Origin: Dugong dugon
Lineage: Eukaryota > Chordata > Mammalia > Sirenia > Dugongidae
Length of the DNA: 64,000 bases
Direction of reading: 5' to 3'
NCBI GenBank assembly: GCA_030035585.1
Contig: CM057465.1
Coordinates: 4,935,501-4,999,500 of the forward strand
The notes below the pieces were generated by a model, which saw only the letters and a list, made by a program, of their open reading frames with translations, was not told the DNA's origin and searched no databases. The position numbers and the translations under genes are program-made. Below are positions 45,608 through 55,116 of the stretch, piece by piece (the stretch's first letter is position 1; every line of letters starts with the position of its first letter).

Positions 45608-46073
45608 TGTTACAGCAGCACCCCACTCCCCAGTAACAAATGACCACGAACTTGGTAGCTTAAAAACAACAGAAATTTATTCTCGTACAGTACTACATGT
45701 GAAACATCCAAAATCAAGGTGTCTGCAGGGCCACACTCTCTCTGAAGGCTCTAGGGGAGAATCCTTCCTTGCTTCTTCCTAGCTTCTGGTCACACCTGGC
45801 AATCCTGGCGTTCCTTGGCTTGTAGCTGCATCTCTCCAACCTCTGCCTCCGTCTTCACATGGCCGTCTTCCCTGTATGTCTGTGTCTGTGTCCAAATCTC
45901 CCCCTTCTTTCTCTCATAAAGACACCAGTCATTGGATTTAAATGCAGGATGATTTCATCTCGAGATGCTTCACTAATCACATCTGCAAAGACCCTATTTG
46001 CAAATAAGGTCACATTCTGAAGTTCCCAATACACATTAATTTGGGAGGAATACTGTTCATAACCCACTACAAT
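45608..46073 (-). mobile_element. MLT1-like LTR
   Basis: Antisense MLT1 blocks: GTAACAAATGACCACGAACT, AAAATCAAGGTGTCTGCAGG, ATAAAGACACCAGTCATTGG and TTTGCAAATAAGGTCACATT. Confidence 0.87.
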
Positions 46074-47064
46074 TGCTGAGGGCCAAGTAGGGAGGGGTGG
46101 AAGATGTGGCTAGAGAACTGAGCAGGGGTCAGGTTATAAAGGGCCTCAGACACCATGCTAAAAAGCATACTTCTCACACAGCAGTTCAAGGGAAACAACT
46201 GAGGGGTTTTAATCCAACCCTACCTCAGTGTTGCTTGAAGGAGAAAGTGCACGTTTTGCAAACTATAAAACATTAGGCACACATAAGAGAATCCTTGTAA
46301 AGCATCAAAAATAGTGCCTGGCAAACAGTACACGCTTAAGGAATGTCAGCCATTACTATCATAAGAAATTACGAAGGGTTGTGCTATATAAAAGATCCCA
46401 TCACAGTTTAGGAGCTGCCTTTGTATTTTGTAGTGGACGTGTTCTTCCTTCCTTGAGTTTCTCTGTGCTGAGGTCTGCACTCAAAAAAAGAAAAACAATC
46501 ATGGATGCCATCTGACAGAGTTGGCAAGGCCACAAGAATCTGGCTGGGATCTCTGCTAGCACCACACTAAGTAGCTGAAGACTAAACAAGTGGCTAGGGG
46601 TAACCAGGGGAAGGTCATCTACTGACAGGAACAAAGGCATACCTTCGCAACTCATCCTTCAGGGTACTGAGTTCCACCCTGCCTCCTGAAACCTGGCACT
46701 GCCAGAGGCAAGGGCCACAGGAGGGAAGAGGAACAGAGCAGCTGTGCAGGCCTCTCTCTGGGACCCAGTCTCTCCTCTCTGTCCCGTCCTCTTCAGGGAC
46801 AGCCATTAACAGTTCTCCCATATCCACTTGAACTTTAACTTAGGAGCTGCTCTCGAAAGTGCCTAAGACACAGCACAGCATCAAATCAAAGGCAAGAAGA
46901 GAGCCTGTCTTTGCAGGATCTCACAGAAGAAAGCTGCGGGCAAATTACCAAGAGCCAGCCATCTGTCCCAAGGTGTATTCACCATTAAATGTACACAGCA
47001 GCTCGGTCATTCTTTCAGCTCAGTTGGCTAAGAATTAGTTACTAGAGTTAGCGTGGGTGTTCAG
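46074..47064. other. Intron 1 sequence; MIR-like end at about 46305-46370
   Basis: ATAGTGCCTGGCAAACAGTA and CGCTTAAGGAATGTCAGCCA match a MIR 3' end. The rest is unassigned. No exon was recognised. Confidence 0.5.
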
Positions 47065-47235
47065 ACTGTTGTTATGGTTGTCAAGTACCGTTGAGTCAGC
47101 TCCAACTCACAATGACCCTATGCATAACAGAAGGAAACACTGCCCGGTCCCGCGCCATCCTCACAACTGTTGCTGTGTTGGAGCCCATTGTTGTAGCCAC
47201 TGTGTTAATCCATCTCTTTGAGGGTCTCCCTTTTT
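47065..47235 (-). mobile_element. RTE LINE 3' end fragment
   Basis: GTTGTTATGGTTGTCAAGTA, CACTGCCCGGTCCCGCGCCA, GTTGGAGCCCATTGTTGTAG and GTGTTAATCCATCTCTTTGA are the antisense RTE tail. Confidence 0.88.
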
Positions 47236-47989
47236 AGACTGAGGGGGGACCAAGACCCCAAGACCAACCTGAAGAAGCCTTCCATGTGGCTCCTTCCTCA
47301 AACCCTTTCCCTGAACTCTTCTAGAGCATTTGTCCCCGTCACCACGAGGACCTCCTAGTGTCCACCGTTCCAGAATTTTCACCTTATCCAGGACACACCA
47401 CTGGTTTTGATGAAAGCTCTTACTGTTCTTCCAGTGAGCACAATCCTGTGGAATAAAACAAGTCTCTGGCCACCTCCAGCGATTCCTTACATTCCAGTCA
47501 TTGTGTCTGAGTGATTCAGGCTGTCAGTCCTGCCAACTCGAAGCCCACTCTGAAAATCAAGCTTTTCTAACTGGACACAGTGAATCCCAAAGTTCACAAT
47601 TCTGTCACTCAAACAACTGTGTTCATTACGCAACGCAAGGGTACAAACCACTTCGCTGTGCCTATGAATGACTCTACTCTCGAGCTTACTTTAATATCAT
47701 ACTTCTTCAGACTTTCAGGACAGAACAAACTGTTCAGCATTCTTGACGGTGGCTGGTCTCTAACCTTTTCGCCCACGGCTGATTTTATCCTAGGTATTTT
47801 CCATGCACGTCTCCTCCTTCCCTAGGGCCCTGGCCGGGGCTCCATGCCACACCACCAACACCAATCAACAAGGACTCTGGAGCTGTACAACTTGCAGGGT
47901 GTACCCAGCAAACTCTGGGCACTCAATTTTTTATTTTTTTAATATTTTTTATTTACTGCCTGCTGGTGACACAAGGTCGGAGCTGTTTT
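47236..47989. other. Intron 1, sequence next to the CpG island
   Basis: No exon was recognised. An A/T-rich tract lies at 47925-47955. Confidence 0.45.
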
Positions 47990-48476
47990 AAGGCCAGGAA
48001 GTGGGAACAGGGAACTCACAGAGAGCCTCTAACCCTTCTCCAGCCCTCTTCCCCGCTCCGACCAGAGACCAGGCCACTCCAGCAGGTCAGAAGCTACCGC
48101 CCCCCCAGCAAAAACGCCCTCCCCGGCGAGCACAGCCACCCCCGGGCCAGTTTCCTGACCCCACCAAACTCTTCTCAGCACGACGCGGCTCAGCTCCTTC
48201 CAGCTTTTCCAGGGAGTTCAGAAGTTTAGCAGAAGAGAGAGCCTGCCCGGCCCAGAAAAGCCTGCCGGCAGCTCCGCCTCCCCCCTCAAACCTCGCTGCT
48301 ACCTGCAGCGCTGTCACCCCCAGACCCCACGCCCGACCCCTGGTTCCCCCAACCTGTCTCCTCAATTTAGGTTACCCCTTCCCAGGCCCCGAATCCACCC
48401 GCAGCCCCGCAGACCGACAGGTCCACTTGTGACCTCTGACCCTTGACCCGACCCCCGCTCTCCCCGTCACACCCAC

Positions 48477-48538
48477 CTGCCCGGGACCTTGCTGTTGCTG
48501 CGCTTCCAGAACTGCTTCCTGGCCCCGTCGCTGGCCAT
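48477..48538 (-). CDS. TBC1D22A: TBC1D22A coding exon 1 (start codon, 62 bp)
   Basis: It encodes residues 1-20, MASDGARKQFWKRSNSKVPG, and two bases of Ser21. The donor is GGGCAG|GTGGGT at 48476-48475. The start is firm: an in-frame TGA lies 12 bases upstream (TGAGGAGGGGCTATGG), and the Kozak context has G at -3 and G at +4. The basic KQFWKRS motif is conserved at the N terminus of TBC1D22 proteins. The 35-kb intron 1 follows. Confidence 0.96.
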
Positions 48539-48681
48539 AGCCCCTCCTCATCCCTCAGGCCCGCGGCCCGACACCGGAGCGTGGCCGGCCCGCCCACAGT
48601 GGACCTCTCCTGTCCCTCGGGCGGCCCTTAAGCGGTCCCGGGACTTCAGACCACAGAGCCCAGAGGCTCTTCCGCCTCTCT

Positions 48682-48710
48682 CCGGAAGTTATCACAGCGA
48701 GACCGGAAGT
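48682..48710 (+). promoter_or_regulatory. Two ETS/GABP-type sites upstream of TBC1D22A
   Basis: CCGGAAGT cores occur at 48682-48689 and 48703-48710, 21 bases apart, about 145-170 bases upstream of the start codon. Paired ETS sites are typical of TATA-less, housekeeping, often bidirectional CpG-island promoters. Function is inferred from motif and position only. Confidence 0.6.
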
Positions 48711-49020
48711 CCCGCCTCAATACCAGGTGTCGTCTGACGCGTGGCGCGGGACGACTGACGGTATTAAAGGGCGACGCCGGTTGCGCGCAGGTCCCAACGC
48801 GCAGCGGAGGAGGGTGAGGCGGCCGAGGTGCTCGGCCTGGTGGTGGCCGCTCTGAAATCTGCGTCTCCGCGCGCACCGCTCGCCGTCCCACCTGCGCTCG
48901 CCGCGCCCGACCCGACGCGGGACCGGAACCCAGGCCCCCTCGGCAGGCAGCGGCCACGGACCACTGAGCTGACCCACGCGAGCCTCGCGCTCAGCATTTC
49001 TCGGAGTTGAGGCCTGTGTC

Positions 49021-49189
49021 GGACTCTGGTGTCTTTCATTGACTTTCTAGGAGCCGGCCCCGGGACTGAAAGAAGCAGGACACCGTTACTGACCTAAAGG
49101 AGACGACTCGGAAACCAGAAGGCGTCCTCTGCGGCAGGGACGACGCGTCCGTGTTGTTCAAGGCTTTATTGCAGTGGTCACTTAGTAAA
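49021..49189. other. Edge of the CpG island
   Basis: This short transition lies between the island and the first upstream SINE. Nothing coding was recognised. Confidence 0.4.
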
Positions 49190-49397
49190 ACCAAAAAAAC
49201 CAAACCCACTGCCGTCATCCTATTCCGACTCATAACGACCTTGTTGGACAGACAACTGCCCCATAGGGTTTCCAAGGGTATAATTTTGGCGGCAGCAGAC
49301 TGCCATATCTTTCTCTTGTGGAGCGGCTGGTGGGTTCCAGCCACACGACCTTTCCATTAGCAGCTGAAGGCTTTAATCATTGCGCACCAGGGCTCCT
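49190..49397 (-). mobile_element. Afrotherian SINE, full length
   Basis: It runs from AAAACCAAAAAAACCAAACC and CACTGCCGTC to ATTGCGCACCAGGGCTCC. It lies about 170 bases beyond the CpG island edge. Confidence 0.93.
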
Positions 49398-49587
49398 CGG
49401 AATTTCATAGGAATCAATAAATACTAAATTGATGAAATACTTAACAATGCAATGAGGTAAGGACAGCTACCAAATGACATGGAGCATATTTGAGGGGATA
49501 GAGAGAGAATGAGGATTAAACCAGGCTTCAATTTAGGGACAGTTGAGCACAGAGGTAGAGAGAAATTCCCCCGCTCTGTTCTCTACA

Positions 49588-49691
49588 AGCGGTCCCTGGG
49601 TGGCACAAATGATATGCGCTCCAATCCTAACCTAAAGGTGGGTGGCTCCAGCCCACTCAGCAGTGACACAGAAGAAAGGCCTGGTAATCTG
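49588..49691 (+). mobile_element. Afrotherian SINE, 5' half
   Basis: GGTCCCTGGGTGGCACAAAT to GAAAGGCCTGGTAATCTGCA. It is interrupted where the RTE fragment begins. Confidence 0.82.
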
Positions 49692-49696
49692 CATAG

Positions 49697-50517
49697 CAGC
49701 CCTGTATACAACAGAACAAAACACTCCCCGGTCCTTTGCCATCCTCACAATCGTTGCTATGTTGGAGCCCATTGTTGCAGCCACTGTGTCAATCCATCTT
49801 GTTGAGGATCTTCCTCTTTTTCACTGACCGTCTACCAAGCATGATGTCCTCCAAAGTACAGGAGACGAAGTCTTGCCATCCTTGCTTCTAAGAAGCATTC
49901 TGGTTGTATTTCTTCCAAGAAAGATTTGTTCATTCTTCTTGCAAATCCATAGTACATTCAATATTCTTTTCCAACACCATAATTCAAAGGCATCCATCCT
50001 TCAGTCTTCCTGTTTCATTGTGAGCTTTCACATGCATGTGAGGCGACTGAAAATACTATGGCTTGAGTGAGGCGCACCTTAGTCCTCAAAGTGACATCTT
50101 CGCTTTTTAACACTTTAAAGAGGTCTTTTGCAGCAGACTTGCCCACTGCAATACGTCATTTGATTTCCTAACTGCTGCTTCCATGGGCATTGATTGTGGC
50201 TCCAAGTAAAATGAAATCCCGCGCACTTCAGTATTGATTTTCTCTGTTTATCATGATGTTGCTTATTGGTTCAGTTTGAGGATTTTTGTTTTCTTTATGT
50301 TAAGGTGTAATCCATACTGAAGGCTGTGGTCTTTGATCATCATCAGTAAGTGCTAAAGTCCTGTTCACTTCCAGAAAGCAGGGTTGTGTCATCTGCATAA
50401 CACAGGTTGTTAATGAGTCTTCCTCCGATTCTGATGCCTTGTTCTTCATATAGTCCAGCTTTTCAGATTATTTGCTCAGCATACAGATTGAATAGGTATG
50501 GTAAAAGGATGCAACCA
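49697..50517 (-). mobile_element. RTE LINE, 3' half including the reverse-transcriptase YADD region
   Basis: It is antisense to 57.07-57.9 kb. Recognisable blocks include CCATCTTGTTGAGGATCTTC, ATTCAAAGGCATCCATCCTT and GTCATCTGCATA (50388-50399), which on minus encodes YADD, the reverse-transcriptase catalytic box. Multiple indels and stops make it non-functional. Confidence 0.9.
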
Positions 50518-50526
50518 ATAATAAAG

Positions 50527-50632
50527 TAACAGAGATTACAGCCGAGAAAACCCTATGGAGCAGTTCTACTCTGTAACACATGGGGTTGCCATGAGTTGGA
50601 ATTGACTCAATGGCAACGGGTTTTATTTTGTG
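50527..50632 (+). mobile_element. Afrotherian SINE, 3' half
   Basis: GAGATTACAGCCGAGAAAAC to TCAATGGCAACGGGTTTTAT. It could be the second half of the copy at 49588, separated by the RTE insertion; the breakpoints (CTGCA and GAGATTACAG) fit. Confidence 0.85.
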
Positions 50633-50709
50633 GTGCTCTGCAGTGTGGTAGCCATAGGCCAGTTGTGGTTACTGCATGCTTGAAACGTGACTAGTCTGTA
50701 TTAAGATGT

Positions 50710-50867
50710 GCAAAAACCAAACCCGTTGCCATTGAGTTGATTCTGACTCATAGCGACCCTATAGGACAGACTAGAACGGCCCCATAGGGTTTCCAAGGAG
50801 CGGCTGGTGGATTCGAACTGCCGACCTTTCGATTAGCAGCCGTAGCTCTTAACCACTGCTCGTCTGC
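50710..50867 (-). mobile_element. Afrotherian SINE (short form)
   Basis: AAAAACCAAACCCGTTGCCA to AGCCGTAGCTCTTAACCACT. It is the roughly 155-bp subfamily with GGGTTTCCAAGGAGCGGCTG. Confidence 0.93.
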
Positions 50868-50884
50868 CAGTTTGTCGTACTGTG

Positions 50885-51245
50885 GGGGCTTGTATGTTGC
50901 TGTGATGCTGTAAGCTATGCCACAGGTGTTCAAATACGAGCAGGGTCACCCATGGCGGGCAGGTTTCAGCTCAGCTTCCAGAGTAAGGCAGACCAAGAAG
51001 AAGGACCCGGCAGTCTACTTCTGAAAACAATTAGCCAGTGAAAGCCTTGTGAATAGCAGCAGAACATTGATACAGTGCCAGAAGATGAGCCCCTCAGGTT
51101 GGAAGGCACTCAAAAGACAACTGGGGAAGAGAGCTGCCTCCTCAAAGGAAAGTCCACCTTAATGATGTGGGTGGAGTCAAGCTTTCAGGACCTTCATTTA
51201 AGGATGTGGCACAACTCAAAATGAGAAGAAACATCTGCGAACTGC
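50885..51245 (+). mobile_element. RTE LINE 5' region fragment
   Basis: TGTTGCTGTGATGCTGTAAG, GTCACCCATGGCGGGCAGGT, TTCAGCTCAGCTTCCAGAGT, then GATGTGGCACAACTCAAAAT and GAGAAGAAACATCTGC form the non-coding leader and the start of the RTE endonuclease region. It is truncated after that point. Confidence 0.72.
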
Positions 51246-51683
51246 ACCACTAGGGCTCCTTGAGATGTGCTGTCCATGTAAAATACAGGATTTCAAAGAC
51301 TTAGTATGAAAAACAGAATAAAGGTACCTCAATGATTTTTGTACTGATTACATGTTGAAATAATATTTTGGATATATAGAGGCCAATAAAATGTGTTATT
51401 AAAATAAATTTCACGTTTTTTTTTTTTACTTTTAATGCGTCTACCAGACAACTTGAAGTTACATATGTGGTCGACATTGTATTTTTATTGGACAGCACTT
51501 CCCTGGACCAAAGACTGAGGGGTCGTGGATAGGCATTTCAGATCGGAGTTTCAATATAACTTTTGGGAGCTCCTTGAAATATACTGCCAGTTCTCCTTTA
51601 AAACAAAAGTTTGATTGTAATCTCTGATTAAGTTTTTTCAGTGCCTCTTTTTACTGGTAAGTAGCATTGATTTAGTAGTTGCT
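51246..51683. other. A/T-rich intergenic sequence
   Basis: No gene was recognised. It contains a T9 run at about 51417 and looks like an old, unplaced repeat. Confidence 0.35.
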
Positions 51684-51697
51684 ATGTGCAAGGTATT

Positions 51698-51880
51698 AAA
51701 GGAACCCAGGTGGCACAGTGGTTAAGTGCTCAGCTGTCAACCAAAAGGTCAGCAGTTCAAACTCACTGGTAACCATTACAGCCTTGGCAAATTTATGGGA
51801 CAGTTGTACTCTGTCCTATAGGGTCGCTATGAGAATCAACTCGACCACAATGGGTTTGGTTTGTTTTTTGTTTGTTTTTT
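51698..51880 (+). mobile_element. Afrotherian SINE with 14-bp target duplication
   Basis: It runs from AAAGGAACCCAGGTGGCACA to a G/T-rich tail. ATGTGCAAGGTATT (51684-51697) and ATGTGTAAGGTATT (51881-51894) flank it, one mismatch in 14. An internal deletion removes part of the middle. Confidence 0.94.
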
Positions 51881-51894
51881 ATGTGTAAGGTATT

Positions 51895-52283
51895 GTTCTC
51901 GGCACTTTATATGCATTGTCTCAATCACACGCCTCAGTAAAGACTACCCACTTGTCACAGGGCAGAATTAGTGACTCAGTTCTCAAAACACCAAGTTTTA
52001 TATCCTTATCTCATAAGAGCAAAGGCTTCCACAGCTTGTACATGGTCTGCAACGTTTATCCCACTGCAGGCTGGAACCTGTGTGGAGTCTACTGCGCATC
52101 CACAGCAACAGCCTCAGCACCTGTCACAATAAGGGCTCAGTAAATGCTCGTTAGTGACGACAGCCATGGGGAGCTCTCCAAGGATCCCCCTAAGTCACAG
52201 CTGTAGAAACTCCGAGAATCTCCTCCGTCGGGTGATCTCAATGGATCCTCAGTGATCCCCCCTGACAACTCAGTAGACCTTAG
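51895..52283. other. Intergenic sequence, MIR-like at the left edge
   Basis: TCTCGGCACTTTATATGCAT is MIR-like. The rest is unassigned and no exon was recognised. Confidence 0.4.
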
Positions 52284-52288
52284 GGCTC

Positions 52289-52802
52289 TGTCTTAGTCAT
52301 CTAGTGCTGCTCTAACAGAAATACCACAAGTGGGTGGCTTTAACAAAGAGAAATTTATTCTCTCACAGTCTAGGAGGCTAGAAGTCTGAATTCAGAGTGC
52401 CAGCTCCAGGGGAAGGCTTTCTCTGTTGGCTCTGGAGGAAAGTCCTGGTCATCAATCTTCCCCGGTCGAGGAGCTTCTCAGCCCAGGAACCCTGGGTCCA
52501 CAGGACACACCATTCTCCTGGCTCTTGTTTCTTGGTGTTATGAGGTCCCATGTGTCTCTGCTCACTTCTCTCTTCTATATCTCAAGTGATTGGCTTAAGA
52601 CATAACCTAATCTTTTAAATTCAGTGCTGCCTCCTAACACAATTGCCTCTAATCCTGCCTCATTAACGTCATAGAAGTAGGATTTACAACACCAAGGAAA
52701 ATCACAGCAGATGACAAAATGGTGGAAAATCACACAACACTGGGAATCGTGGCCTAGTCAAGTTGACACATATTTTAAGGGGGCACGATTCAATCCATGA
52801 CA
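52289..52802 (-). mobile_element. Solo LTR, MaLR-like family, with perfect 5-bp target duplication
   Basis: It runs on plus from TGTCTTAGTCATCTAGTGCT to ATTCAATCCATGACA. GGCTC at 52284-52288 and 52803-52807 flank it exactly. Confidence 0.94.
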
Positions 52803-52807
52803 GGCTC

Positions 52808-53751
52808 CTTTCCTGCAAAGCCTTAGAAATGCCCCTGGATCCTGTCCTTACATATCCCCAGGGAATCTCATGGGATCTCCTGATACAGCCTCACTGGATC
52901 CTTAGGGACCTTTCCTGACACCCTCCAGGATTCTCCTGGGACCCTCTCCTAGTGGAGCTCAGGAGGCCCCAGGGACCGTCTCCCAGCAGCCTGAGGGACA
53001 CCCTGCAGACAGCATTGGGGAGGAGGACTCTCCCCAGCTCAGTCTGGCATATTGCAAGAAGCAGCAGAGGGTGACAGCAGGAATCAGATGGTGGGGCAGA
53101 AAAGGACAAAAGCTGTGAGAGAATGTACAAAGGAAATACTGACAACTTTCAGGGCCTGGTTGGATGTGGTTAAAGCACCTCAGCTGTGGCTTCTCCCTGT
53201 AGATCACAGTACACTCCCTACCTACCATCCTAGCAGAAATAGGAGGGATGGGACTAAGATGGACAGGACCACCAACTCAGTGGTACCACCGTTAGAAACT
53301 CAAAGCAAGGAGTGAGCCTGTCCAGAGCACGAGTTTCTGACTGGTTCTGGATGCAGTGGTTTGAGGCCACAAGTGCCCAGTCTCAGACAAGTGCTAGGCT
53401 GGAGGTGTCAGCCCACACATGAGGAGATGGGGTTGGGTGGGGAAAGCGGCCAGGGCGAAGTCAGAGAAGAGCTGGTGGTCAGGAACAGGTCCGTGTCATG
53501 AGCAACATCATCACAGAGAGAAAGCAAAGATAGACACTGTGTCCAGAAATGAGAGGGTCATGGTATAGATGAGAAGAGACAGTCTGCACCCCCCAAGGAC
53601 ACATCACTGATCACAGTCCTCACCAAGGCCAGAGGCAACCACCCTCCTGAGTGCTTCTGTGTTCACATTCACCTGGGCTTTTCCAGGGTGGAAAGCCAAA
53701 GGAGCAGAGATGCAGTCTAGGGACAGAGCTTCTGCAGGAATCAGACAACAC
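52808..53751. other. Intergenic sequence without a recognised feature
   Basis: No exon or repeat was recognised. The open frames (84-89 codons) lack similarity. Confidence 0.4.
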
Positions 53752-54078
53752 CATTGAAACCCATTGCCACTGAGTTGACTCCGACTCATATCAACCCTAT
53801 AGGACAGAGTAGAACTGCCTCACAGGGTTTCCAAGGAGAGGCTGGTGGATTCGAACTGCAGACCTTTTGGTTAGCAGCCAAGCTCTCAAACCACCATGCA
53901 GCCAGGGCTCCAGCAACCCTGCAAGACAGAGTAGAACTGCCCTATAGAGTTTCCAAGGCTGTAAACCTTTACAGAAGCAGATTACCACATTTTTCTCCTG
54001 CGGAGTTGCTGTTGGGTTTGAACCGCCAACCTTTTAGTTGGTAGCCGAGTGCTTAACCACTGTACCACCAGGGCTCCT
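53752..54078 (-). mobile_element. Two afrotherian SINEs in tandem
   Basis: A short-form copy (53752-53911, GAAACCCATTGCCACTGAGT to GCAGCCAGGGCTCC) abuts a full-form copy lacking its tail (53912-54078, AGCAACCCTGCAAGACAGAG to TGTACCACCAGGGCTCC). Both are antisense. The arrangement suggests one inserted into the tail of the other. Confidence 0.92.
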
Positions 54079-54278
54079 AAAATCAAAAACCGAGACCCTA
54101 CTATTTCACACTTAACAGATTGGGAAAAAGTAAAAGTCTGTCAGTGCCAAAACTGTTGAGGTTATGGATTTTGTGAGCAAGGCAGAGCACATCATGCACT
54201 GCTGGTGGGAGTGTGAACTGATTCAGTAACATTGGACAGCAATTTAGCATCTCTAGTAGTTAAAGGTGCAAATGCCCT

Positions 54279-54575
54279 TGTTGTTAGCCACCACTGAGTG
54301 GGCCCCCGACTTATGGTGACCCTGGGCACAATGGAATCAGACTGTTGTGATCCATGGAGTTTTCACTGACTGATTTTCAGAATCAGATTGCTAGGCCTTT
54401 CTTCCTAGTCTGTCTTTGTCTGGAAGCTCCACTGAAACCTGTTTAGCATCATAGCAACACCCAAGCCTCCACTGACAGACAGGTGATGGCCATGTATGAG
54501 GTGCATTGGCCAAGAATTGAACCCAGGTCTCCCCCACGGAAGGCAAGAATTCTACCACTAAACCACCATGCCCCC
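54279..54575 (-). mobile_element. SINE with tRNA-Gly-like head, RTE-like body and RTE tail
   Basis: Read on minus: a tRNA-Gly-like head (54571-54502), a 60-base linker, the RTE 5'-derived body (CAGGTTTCAGTGGAGCTTCC, GAAAATCAGTCAGTGAAAAC, GGATCACAACAGTCTGATTC) and the tail GGTGGCTAACAACAA. The head carries an A box (TGGTTTAGTGG) and a B box (GGGTTCAATTC), as expected for RNA polymerase III transcription. Confidence 0.82.
54502..54571 (-). pseudogene. tRNA-Gly(GCC)-like sequence, head of a SINE
   Basis: GCATGGTGGTTTAGTGGTAG, AATTCTTGCCTTCCGTGG, GACCTGGGTTCAATTCTTGG, CCAATGCA follow the tRNA-Gly-GCC pattern with mismatches in the acceptor stem and T arm. It is part of a retrotransposed SINE and is not expected to be a functional tRNA. 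Confidence 0.8.
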
Positions 54576-55116
54576 ACATATGCCTGACAACCAAGTAATT
54601 CTACCCTAGAGAAATGAGTCTGTATGTGCAAAGAGAAATGTTCAAGAATGTTCATTGCAACATAGTACCTAGTGGTGGGGGAACAGAAGCAGTCAGAATG
54701 TCATCTACAGGAGAACCGATAAATTCTATATAGTTATCTACTAGAATACTATATGGTAGTGAAAATAAATAGAAAACATGCATCTACATAAATGAGTTTC
54801 ACACAATGCTGAGTGAAGAAACTAAGTTGAATGTGAATGCAGTGGTATGACCAATCCCGAGAATGCTCAGAGCTACGTTTCAGGGGGTGGTCGCCTCTGG
54901 CCTTGGTGAGCACTAGTCAGCAATTGGTCCCTGGGGTGTTCAGCCATCATTATGCTTTATTTCTTAAGGTAGGTGGAATGTGTTCAGGTATTTGTTATAT
55001 TCTCTTTAATATTTTTTGTATGTCAAAATGTTTCGTTGTATCTGTCAGCAAATGAATGGATAAACCAAATGTGGTATATACAGTCAGTGGAATGTTACTG
55101 AGTGTAAAATCATGGA

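Larger units (their letters stand above)
1..48538 (-). other. TBC1D22A: TBC1D22A locus, 5' part of the gene (coding exons 1-4 and introns)
   Basis: Four minus-strand exons join in phase into one reading frame of 213 codons plus one base: 48538-48477, 13185-13129, 12123-11783 and 8568-8389. All introns are GT-AG. The protein matches the N-terminal, pre-TBC region of TBC1D22A rather than the paralogue TBC1D22B; diagnostic stretches are STFQEFESNTSDAWD in exon 3 and KFKQLLAGPNTDL in exon 4. TBC-domain proteins are usually GTPase-activating proteins for Rab GTPases. TBC1D22 proteins are reported to bind the Golgi protein ACBD3 and 14-3-3 proteins. The TBC domain itself would be encoded by exons left of position 1. 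The assignment rests on recognising the protein family, with no alignment run. Confidence 0.93.
47990..49020. promoter_or_regulatory. TBC1D22A: CpG island and promoter region of TBC1D22A
   Basis: CpG dinucleotides are frequent, densest at about 48480-49020, in contrast to the CpG-poor flanks. The island spans the first exon and extends about 480 bases upstream of the start codon. No TATA box is convincing for minus-strand transcription; TATTAAAG at about 48761 reads on plus. The island could be bidirectional, as many are, but no divergent exon can be shown. Confidence 0.85.
54080..54995 (+). mobile_element. L1 3' UTR, split by the tRNA-Gly SINE
   Basis: ATGCACTGCTGGTGGGAGTG, then TAATTCTACCCTAGAGAAAT and AATGTTCATTGCAACATAGT are an L1 3' UTR in order, interrupted at 54279-54575. 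Confidence 0.78.

Noticed and set aside
48755-48768. TATTAAAG as a TATA box
   Set aside because: It reads on plus, opposite to TBC1D22A, and lies within a CpG island with no demonstrated transcript.
54502-54571. Functional tRNA-Gly gene
   Set aside because: It is mismatched in stem and T arm and fused to a SINE body.
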